In this document: positions 1-7,200 of the stretch, piece by piece | How the letters are laid out: every line of letters begins with the position of its first letter | Position numbering within the stretch: the first letter of the stretch is position 1 | Assembly: GCA_035289625.1 (NCBI GenBank) | Contig: DATDWP010000016.1 | Coordinates: 23,777 to 87,776, forward strand | Direction: 5' to 3' | DNA length: 64,000 nucleotides | Origin: UBA10205 sp035289625 | Lineage (GTDB): Archaea; Iainarchaeota; Iainarchaeia; Iainarchaeales; Iainarchaeaceae | Notes under the pieces: generated by a model | The model's database searches: none | The model's input: only the letters and a program-made list of their open reading frames with translations | What the model was told of the DNA's origin: nothing | Position numbers and translations under genes: made by a program

Positions 1-3
1 TTA

Positions 4-711
4 ATGGCACAGATATTTGAAGGGTCACTAAAACAGTGGAAATTTGTCCTTGCATTTAGTGCATTTGCAATTCTATTTTGGCTCCTTGAATTCCTCTACC
101 AATATTACTTTTTCAGTGCAGGGGATCTGAAAAGTTCAATTATAAGAAGTTTTGCACTCGCTGGCGCGACTTTTATTGCGCTCTCTCTTCTCTCAAGCGT
201 GCTCTTTAAATTTGCCCCAAAATATACCAAATACTGGACAGTGAGAAGGCTTCTTGGAGTGTTTGGATTTTTTTTCACAACAATCCATATCCTGGCGGCA
301 TTGAATTTTGTTTTTGCATGGAATCTAGCATTTGTGTATATGTCACTAAACCCGCTTGAAAATCCACTAATATTTGGTTCAATTGCATACCCTATTTTTG
401 CTCTGCTAGCTCTTACATCAACTGATTGGGCTGTTGCAAAACTTGGAGCAAAATGGAAGATGGTACATAGGCTTGTGTATTTTGGGTTTTGGGCAAGCGT
501 ATTTCACTTCCTCACAATAAACCCGCCCGCGATAATGAATCCCCCGGGATATTTTCTCTTGCTTGTAACTTTTTTAGCTCTTGCCGGGGAACTTTTCTTA
601 TGGTATAAAACCGTCAGCGCAAAAAGTTTCAGAACCATTGGAACGTGGGTTGGGATAGTACTAATTTTGCTCTATGTGATAACCGCATACCTTAAGTGGT
701 TTGCAAAGTAG
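4..711 (+). CDS. Ferric-reductase-like heme membrane protein
   Basis: A 235-residue polytopic membrane protein with about six hydrophobic segments. It resembles the ferric-reductase-like transmembrane domain (PF01794; YedZ/MsrQ-like), which binds heme b and passes electrons across the membrane. Visible candidate heme ligands are H95 in a mid helix and H155 and H168 in a later helix, next to the LTST...WK..HR signature. No FAD- or NAD(P)H-binding domain follows, so it would be a heme-only module needing a partner. The start at base 4 is the first ATG; a longer N-terminus outside the window cannot be excluded. Two paralogs lie near 36-37 kb. The substrate is unknown. Confidence 0.7.
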   Translation: MAQIFEGSLKQWKFVLAFSAFAILFWLLEFLYQYYFFSAGDLKSSIIRSFALAGATFIALSLLSSVLFKFAPKYTKYWTVRRLLGVFGFFFTTIHILAALNFVFAWNLAFVYMSLNPLENPLIFGSIAYPIFALLALTSTDWAVAKLGAKWKMVHRLVYFGFWASVFHFLTINPPAIMNPPGYFLLLVTFLALAGELFLWYKTVSAKSFRTIGTWVGIVLILLYVITAYLKWFAK

Positions 712-745
712 TGTTAAAAAAACATAAAACGCGGTGCTTAGATGG

Positions 746-1243
746 TCAGTCATCTTCAATGTCTTTTTGGGGAATTTCAGATTTTTCATCGATTTTTGGC
801 CTCTTGACTTTCTTTATTATTTCCTTAACTTTTTCAATAAAATCCGCCACTTCATCAAATATCTCGCCCAAATCCTCTTCGAGCCCGGGTTGTTCAAGCG
901 AGTATTGGATGTCATTTCTTTTCGAGCGCAAAGAATCAAGAATAACGGATTGCTGTAACGTAATGAGTTCCTGCATTTGGTACTTTTCCTCAATGTACTT
1001 GCAGACGCAGTAGTGGCTGCGCTCCTTTACCCCGTCCCTGAAAAGAAGCGCCCGCGCGGCATGAAATGAAGAATTGTAGAGGGCAATGAAAGCCATATCC
1101 TTCATGCTTGTTTCCAAAAGTTCTTCAGCTTCATCCAAAAAATGCTCTGCCTGTTTTATGCTCTGCTCGGCATAATTCAAATTCGGCTTTATCTTCTTGA
1201 GCAGGCCCTGCTCAAAGCATTCCTCAACTTTGGTTTTGTTCAA
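746..1243 (-). CDS. HEPN-domain protein (likely toxin of MNT/HEPN pair)
   Basis: A 165-residue, mostly helical protein with the layout of HEPN domains: an amphipathic helix rich in A, E and L, then a YNSSFHAARALLF helix and an R/K-S-H segment near residue 80. HEPN proteins paired with minimal nucleotidyltransferases act as RNase-like toxins or as targets of antitoxin AMPylation. It overlaps the upstream nucleotidyltransferase gene by four bases (TTGA), so it probably starts at a TTG by translational coupling; the next ATG would remove the first 46 residues. The canonical Rx4-6H spacing is not clearly met, so RNase activity is uncertain. The C-terminal 25 residues are charged. Confidence 0.72.
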   Translation of the reverse strand: MNKTKVEECFEQGLLKKIKPNLNYAEQSIKQAEHFLDEAEELLETSMKDMAFIALYNSSFHAARALLFRDGVKERSHYCVCKYIEEKYQMQELITLQQSVILDSLRSKRNDIQYSLEQPGLEEDLGEIFDEVADFIEKVKEIIKKVKRPKIDEKSEIPQKDIEDD

Positions 1244-1794
1244 AAACCCTCACCGTGCAATATTTTTGATTTGAATTCAAGCTCATTGTAAAAAATTTTA
1301 TCCTTTTCCTTGAGGTTTTGGATATCTTGCGGGGTGAAAAATTTGAGGCTGACCTCCTTGCCAAGTTCGTTGGAAAATTCCTGCCTCAGTTTTCCCGCCT
1401 CAACGATGCGCTTCTTGCTATCTGAAATAATCCACAAATCAATGTCGCTTTGCTTGTCAACAGTGCCCTCAACAACGCTGCCATAAAGCCCGATGGAATC
1501 GGAAACTTTCTTGAGTGAGGAAAAGGACTTGGAATCAAGAACCTTGTTGGTGTATATTAGAGTAATTATTTCCCTTACCAAAGGATTTGACTTGTTGAGT
1601 GCAATAATTTTGCGGTTATCGCTTTTTTCAACAGAAATAAGTTTATTTTTAGAGTAAAGGTCAATGAACTGGATAATTTTTGCCGGGGAGCATTTGGCCT
1701 TTTTTGCAAGCCCGCGAACTGAAGCATTCTCCAGAATAAGTAATTCAAAAATCTGCAGGTTGAAAGGCCCTAAAAGTTTTGAAAGTCCTGTCAT
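1240..1794 (-). CDS. wHTH-nucleotidyltransferase (MNT) antitoxin
   Basis: A 184-residue protein with an N-terminal winged-helix region (about residues 10-75) and a C-terminal minimal nucleotidyltransferase domain. The latter shows the GS motif (G105-S106) followed by D117 and D119, the metal-binding pair of this superfamily. It heads a two-gene operon with the HEPN gene. I chose the ATG at 1794 over an upstream GTG at 1815 because a TATA-like TTTATAAA lies about 27 bases upstream, the usual spacing for a leaderless archaeal mRNA. MNT partners are thought to neutralise HEPN toxins, for example by AMPylation. The fused wHTH suggests autoregulation. Confidence 0.78.
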   Translation of the reverse strand: MTGLSKLLGPFNLQIFELLILENASVRGLAKKAKCSPAKIIQFIDLYSKNKLISVEKSDNRKIIALNKSNPLVREIITLIYTNKVLDSKSFSSLKKVSDSIGLYGSVVEGTVDKQSDIDLWIISDSKKRIVEAGKLRQEFSNELGKEVSLKFFTPQDIQNLKEKDKIFYNELEFKSKILHGEGF

Positions 1795-1807
1795 ACAAAT
1801 AACATAG

Positions 1808-1837
1808 ATGTTCACAATTTATAAACATAATGTTCAC
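1808..1837 (-). promoter_or_regulatory. TATA box flanked by 8-bp direct repeats
   Basis: On the minus strand GTGAACAT occurs twice (1830-1837 and 1808-1815), start to start 22 bases, about two helical turns. The copies bracket TTTATAAA, the apparent TATA box of the MNT/HEPN operon. A protein bound to both copies would block TBP, so this is a good candidate operator for the wHTH domain of the downstream MNT protein. The repeat and spacing are seen directly; the binding protein is inferred. Confidence 0.6.
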
Positions 1838-1849
1838 TAAAAATAAACA

Positions 1850-2032
1850 CGCGGGGGACGGGATTTGAACCCGTGAACCCTTTCGAGTAACAGCTAACTA
1901 CCATCCAAACCAAATAAGAAAAGCAATTCATATTGCCGGGCTTTTTCTTTTGGTACAGCTTTTCTTTTGGGCCAAACCAAAAGAAAAGGTGTGTTAGCAG
2001 GCTGCCGCATTAGACCACTCTGCCACCCCCGC
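1850..2032 (-). tRNA. tRNA-Ser(GCT) with 99-nt intron
   Basis: Acceptor strands GCGGGGG (from 2032) and CCCCCGC (to 1851) pair, with discriminator G at 1850 and no encoded CCA. The 5' exon contains the D-arm and anticodon stem GCAGC with loop CTGCTA, giving anticodon GCT. The 3' exon resumes near 1895 with the rest of the anticodon arm, a long variable arm (type II tRNA) and a T-arm reading GGTTCAAATCC. The intron occupies about 1896-1994, at the canonical position between bases 37 and 38. It contains a 12-bp perfect inverted repeat (1959-1970 with 1977-1988). Confidence 0.93.
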
Positions 2033-2278
2033 ATTTTAGGTGTTATATAAAAGTGCCAGGGTAAATTTAAAAGGTTTTAGAATAGGTAAACTAAATTCTT
2101 TTATTGCCTCAATTTCAAACATAAAAAAATCTGTCTTGGATATAGGTCAATGGCTCACAAATTGAGGCAAAAGCAGGTGGCCCAAAACCGCAGCAAAGGC
2201 CTCGGTGACATAATAAAATATTTTTGTCTTATTTTTGTAAAACGAAGTTATGGTGCCCTGGCCATGCAATATTAGAGT

Positions 2279-2482
2279 TTAAGCCCGTTTTTTATGGTGC
2301 GCCCGACTTTCAAGCCGGCTAGCTGCAGCATTGAGACGCTCAACACGCGAAGCTGAAAGTGGGTGAACAATTTTGCCCCAAATACTACCCCCCCCAGCCA
2401 TTGCCTTCTCGGATCTGATTCTTGCCCTTTTTGCCCTCTGTCTGAGGGAAAAATACTCCCTGGCCTTTTTTATCAAACCCAT
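2279..2482 (-). CDS. Small basic hypothetical protein
   Basis: A 67-residue, very Arg/Lys-rich protein beginning MGLIKKAREYF, with no recognised domain. Its basic, helical character would suit RNA or ribosome binding, but that is inference. It diverges from the dihydrouridine synthase gene, so the roughly 50-base gap holds both promoters. A run of eight G (coding strand) encodes the AGGG segment near residue 30; such a run is prone to slippage. A similar small basic protein is encoded at 10844-11068. Confidence 0.5.
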   Translation of the reverse strand: MGLIKKAREYFSLRQRAKRARIRSEKAMAGGGSIWGKIVHPLSASRVERLNAAASRLESRAHHKKRA

Positions 2483-2534
2483 TCAAAGTAAAATGAAAAA
2501 GGCAGAATAAAAGGGTTTTGTTTTGAGAATTGTT

Positions 2535-3491
2535 ATGGATTTTTGCAAAATACGCGTAGATAGCCCTTTCTTTCTATCTCCCATGGCGGCAATTACAAGC
2601 CTGCCATTTAGGCTCATGTGCAAAAAGCAGGGGGCTGGGCTTGTTATTACCGAGCAGATTAATGCTACGCAAATAGCGCGCAACCCCGACCCATTCACTA
2701 ATAATGAATTTTTTACAATTAAATCAACCCCTGATGAAAAGCCCGTTGGGGTGCAGCTCTTTGGGGCTATTGAAAAGGATTTTATTGCAGCGGTTGAAGC
2801 GGTTGAAAAAAATTTTGAATTGATAAATATCAACTGCGGCTGCCCATCGCACAGGGAAGTTTCAATAGGGGCTGGCGCTGCACTTCTAAAAAAGCCCCAA
2901 AAAATAGCAGGGATTGTAGAAGCGATAGCAGGAGTTACAACAAAACCTGTCAGCGCAAAAATACGCCTTGGATGGAGCGAAAATGAATCTGTAAAAATTG
3001 CAAAAATAATTGAAAGGGCAGGCGCTGATGCAATAATGGTGCACGGAAGAACAGCAAGCCAGGGGTATTCCGGAGTTGCAAATTGGCAGGCAATAAAAGC
3101 GGTGCGAGAAGCGCTATCAATTCCTGTTGTTGCAAATGGGGATGCAAATTCGGCTCAAAAAGCAATGCAGATGCTAAATGAAACTGGCTGCGAATTTGGA
3201 ATGATTGGAAGAAGCGCAATGACAAACCCTTATATTTTCAGGGAAATTAAGGAATTGGGAAATGGAAATGAATGGAAAGCATCTGCTTCCACAAAAATAA
3301 ATGGGTTTTTTGATTATTTGCAGGCATGCGAGGAATTTGACATGGTAAAACTTTCGGACCTAAAAATAAAAGCGGTGCAATTTACAAAGGGAATCGAATT
3401 TACAAAACAAACAAGGGTTGAATTGCAAACAGCGCAGAGCGTAGAAGAAATAAAAGAGGCACTCAATAGGTTTTTGCTGGTGGTTGCATAA
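2535..3491 (+). CDS. dus: tRNA-dihydrouridine synthase
   Basis: A 318-residue FMN-dependent oxidoreductase of the Dus family, which reduces uridines in the tRNA D-loop. Visible marks are the N-terminal PFFLSPMAAIT segment of the TIM barrel, the NCGCP motif with catalytic C103, the VHGRT motif and a NGDAN...GMIGR phosphate-binding region near the C-terminal end of the barrel. Length matches the family. I chose the ATG at 2535 rather than an in-frame TTG at 2523 because AATAAAAG about 25 bases upstream fits a TATA box for a leaderless transcript. Confidence 0.88.
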   Translation: MDFCKIRVDSPFFLSPMAAITSLPFRLMCKKQGAGLVITEQINATQIARNPDPFTNNEFFTIKSTPDEKPVGVQLFGAIEKDFIAAVEAVEKNFELININCGCPSHREVSIGAGAALLKKPQKIAGIVEAIAGVTTKPVSAKIRLGWSENESVKIAKIIERAGADAIMVHGRTASQGYSGVANWQAIKAVREALSIPVVANGDANSAQKAMQMLNETGCEFGMIGRSAMTNPYIFREIKELGNGNEWKASASTKINGFFDYLQACEEFDMVKLSDLKIKAVQFTKGIEFTKQTRVELQTAQSVEEIKEALNRFLLVVA

Positions 3492-3625
3492 AATTTTCTG
3501 AATGCAACTAAAATCAAAAAAAAGACATCTGACCCATAAGACCTCAAGAACGTCAAGAGGGCGAAGTCGTATAATGGGCAAGACATGGCATAATGGATTT
3601 TGACATGGAGTTATTTGTTGCCGCC

Positions 3626-3937
3626 CTAGAGATTTTCTTCTATTTGCTGTTTGAACATTGGTTTTGGCATTGAACCGTGTATTTCCCCCGCAATTTCTCC
3701 ATCTTTGAATATTATAAATGTCGGAATTGAGACAATACTATATTTTGAAGAGGTTTCCGGACTCTCATCCACATTCATTTTGACAAATTCGAGTTTTTCG
3801 CCAAATTCTTTTGAGAGTTCCTCAAAAATCGGGGTTGAAACCCTGCAAGGCCCGCACCAAGGGGCCCAAAAATCGACTATCACCGCTTTTTTTGATTTTA
3901 TAAAATCCTCAAAATCTACATCGGTTAATTCTTTCAT
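3626..3937 (-). CDS. trxA: Thioredoxin
   Basis: A 103-residue thioredoxin with the complete WCGPC active site (C28, C31), the preceding VDFWAP strand and the cis-proline motif SIPTF near residue 74. It reduces disulfides in the cytoplasm and may donate electrons to the ribonucleotide reductase encoded just downstream on the other strand. The start is supported by AGGTGA seven bases upstream. It has no signal peptide. Confidence 0.93.
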   Translation of the reverse strand: MKELTDVDFEDFIKSKKAVIVDFWAPWCGPCRVSTPIFEELSKEFGEKLEFVKMNVDESPETSSKYSIVSIPTFIIFKDGEIAGEIHGSMPKPMFKQQIEENL

Positions 3938-4266
3938 CTATTTCACCTCAGAACAAAAAATTTGCAAAAATCAATTTATAAAAAGATTCACAATAATTTA
4001 ATCGCAATAACTCAATTGCAAAAAATGTGTAAGAAAAATCATGCAGATAGGCAAAGTATTGGGACAACAGAGAGTTCGGAAAGCAAATATTGTAAATAAA
4101 ATGAAACGCAAATAATTCAGATTATAAAGTAAAGCAGCATAATAGTTAGTAAAGTAAACCGGTGTTGTGGGGCACAAAGGTTTTTATATTACAATTCGAT
4201 AGATTAATTCCTTTATACACTAAAGGAAAAAACCAGGCTCAAAAATATCTAAATAGGGGGATTACA

Positions 4267-7200
4267 ATGGCGGAAAAAAAATCAACTACTCATGGGACTC
4301 AAAAAACAAAAAACAACAAAGGCCTTGCAATACCCAGGGTTTTTACAAAAAAAGGCACTGACCCTCTTGAAACAATAGATTACGAATTTAGGACATCGAT
4401 AATAAAAAACCCCGATGGCAGCACTGTTTTTGAAATGAAAGATATCGAAATACCAAAGCAGTGGACGCAGATAGCAACCGATATTATTGCGCAAAAATAT
4501 TTTAGAAAAGCAGGCGTTCCGCAATTTGACAAGTACGCAAAACCGCTTCTTGACGAAAACGGCAAACAAATCTTAGGCCCTGAGAGGAGCGCTCGCCAGG
4601 TAGTTAATAGGCTAGCACAGACCTGGAGATGGTGGGGGGAAAAATACGGATATTTTGCAAGTGAAAATGATGCTAATGCTTTTGAAGATGAATTAAAATT
4701 CATGCTAATAAACCAGTACGCAGCGCCAAATAGCCCGCAGTGGTTTAACACGGGGCTCTATCACTCATATGGGATAAATGGCCCGGCGCAGGGGCACTAT
4801 TTTGTAAATCCCGATAGTGGAATTTTGGAAAAATCAACAGATGCCTACTCACACCCACAACCACATGCGTGCGGACGCTATGACACATTGCTTTTTACTG
4901 AAAAGGGAATAATTCAACTTGGAAAAATGGTTGAAGAGAAGATGATTGGGGTAAAAGTATTTGACGGACAGCAGTTTGCCAGGGTAATTGCGGTTAAGGA
5001 TAATGGCGTGAAAAAGGTTTTCAGGGCATCACTTTCAAACGGAAATTATATAGACTTCACAGATGACCATTTGGTCTTATCTGCAAAGACAAGAGACCAC
5101 GCATTTGAATGGATTGAACTAAAGGACATTCTTGGATATAAGGTGCAGCAAGCTCTAAACTTGGAGCAATTACAAGGCCAGATTGTGGAAAATGTAAATG
5201 GGGCAGCCATGCAGAAGAGCATGGAAACCGAAATTGAGTTGGCAAAGGCAGAACTTTCCGGATGGATTGTTGGCGATGGGTATTTTGGCCAATATGGCAA
5301 GACTACAATGCTCGGGGTAATAACAATCAATGATGACGAGTTTGAACATGTTAAGGGCCTATTTGAGAAAGTGCTTGGTGGATTTACAGTAACCGTGAAA
5401 AGGGAAATAAGCCCTACATATAGAATAGTGAGGCGGGACTTTAAAAGTGTGAGAGGATTTGTAAAAGAGTACGGACTTGAAAAGAAGTCGCTTACTGCAA
5501 GCGTGCCAAATAAAATAATGCAGTCTGGTGCCGAGGTACAGCGGGCATTTTTGAGGGCACTTTTCCAGGCAGATGGATGTGTTAGGATTAGAAATAACGG
5601 CAATTCAGGGGACGTTGTACTTACAACAATTTCTGAAGAACTTGCACATCAGGTGCAAAATGTTCTCCTCAATAACGGCATCTACTCAAGAGTGAGCCTC
5701 TGCAACGATTCGAGAAACGATAGGCATACACAGTACCATGTTGAAATCGCTTACTATTCAGAGAGGGTTAAATTTGAGAACCTAATTGGTTTTATTTCAG
5801 AGGACAAAATCAACAAGTTGCAACGCCTTAATTTAACAGTAGACGGAAAAGAGAAGCCTATAATGTCACTTGAAACCGTATCCGCGATTGAATACCTAGG
5901 GCAAGAACCTGTGTACGATATACAAACAGAGAGCGGAAAATTTACCGCAAACGGAGTAGTTGTCCATAATTGTTTCATACAATCAGTGAGTGATGATTTG
6001 GTAAATGAAGGCGGAATTTTTGATCTTGTAACGCGCGAGGCGCGGATTTTCAAATACGGCTCCGGGACAGGGAGCAATTTTTCAATGCTAAGAGGAAAAG
6101 GAGAACCACTCTCAGGCGGCGGAGTGAGTTCGGGCCTTATGTCTTTTCTTAAAATTTTTGACAGGGCAGCGGGGGCAATAAAATCCGGAGGCACCACGCG
6201 AAGGGCTGCAAAAATGGTAATTCTAAATGTTGATCACCCGGATATTGAAGAATTTGTAATGTGGAAAGTAATTGAGGAACAAAAAGTTGCAGCAATGGTT
6301 GCAGGAAGCAAGAGTTGCAGCTACTATCTAAATGAAATAATGAGGCTAGCGCATGAAGGCAAATCAACTGATGTTAGAAAGAATAAAGAACTCGGGAGAA
6401 CAATTCGCAGCGCCCTCAAATTCAATGTTCCCGCAAGCTATATTTTCAGGGCCTTGCAGCTAGCAGAGCAGGGGGAAACCAGCATTGATTTTAGAACATA
6501 TGATACAAATTACAATTCAGACGCGTACGCAACAGTATCGGGGCAGAATTCAAACAATACAGTTAGGATTAGCAATGATTTTATCGAAGCTGTACTAAAT
6601 GATTCTGATTGGGAGTTAAAATTTAGGACAAATAAGAACATTACCCGCAAAATCAAGGCAAGGGATCTGTGGAACAAAATAGCAATTGCGGCCTGGCACT
6701 CGGCTGACCCCGGAGTGCAATATGATGACACAATAAATGAATGGCACACCTGCCCAAATGATGGAAGGATAAATGCAACAAACCCCTGCGTAACCGGGGA
6801 TACCTTAGTGCTTACAAAGGAAAACGGGTGGCAGAGGATAGACAAACTTGTCGGAAAGGAAATAGAATTAATCACAAACATAGATTCAATGAGCACTGGT
6901 CTTACTAAAGGGTCATTTGAAACAGGCATAAAACCGGTTTATACTCTTACAACTAACGCCGGTTATGAAATAAAGCTCACTGCAGACCATAAAGTTTATA
7001 CCGCAAACCGCGGGTTTGTACAGGCAGTAGAACTGACAAAAGATGATTTTGTGTGCCTACCTTCAGAGAACGTTGCTGAAATAAAAGAGCCAACTGATAA
7101 GGACTTTTTCAGGCTTTTAGGGCTCTACCTTGGTGACGGGTGCGGCTCGAGGGGGCAAATACAGCTTACAATGGATAAGGCTGAAGAGAAGGTACTCCAG

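Noticed and set aside
2149..2274. 41-codon open frame (MAHKLRQKQVAQNRSKG...)
   Set aside because: Weak upstream signals and odd composition after residue 20; no context or recognised motif.
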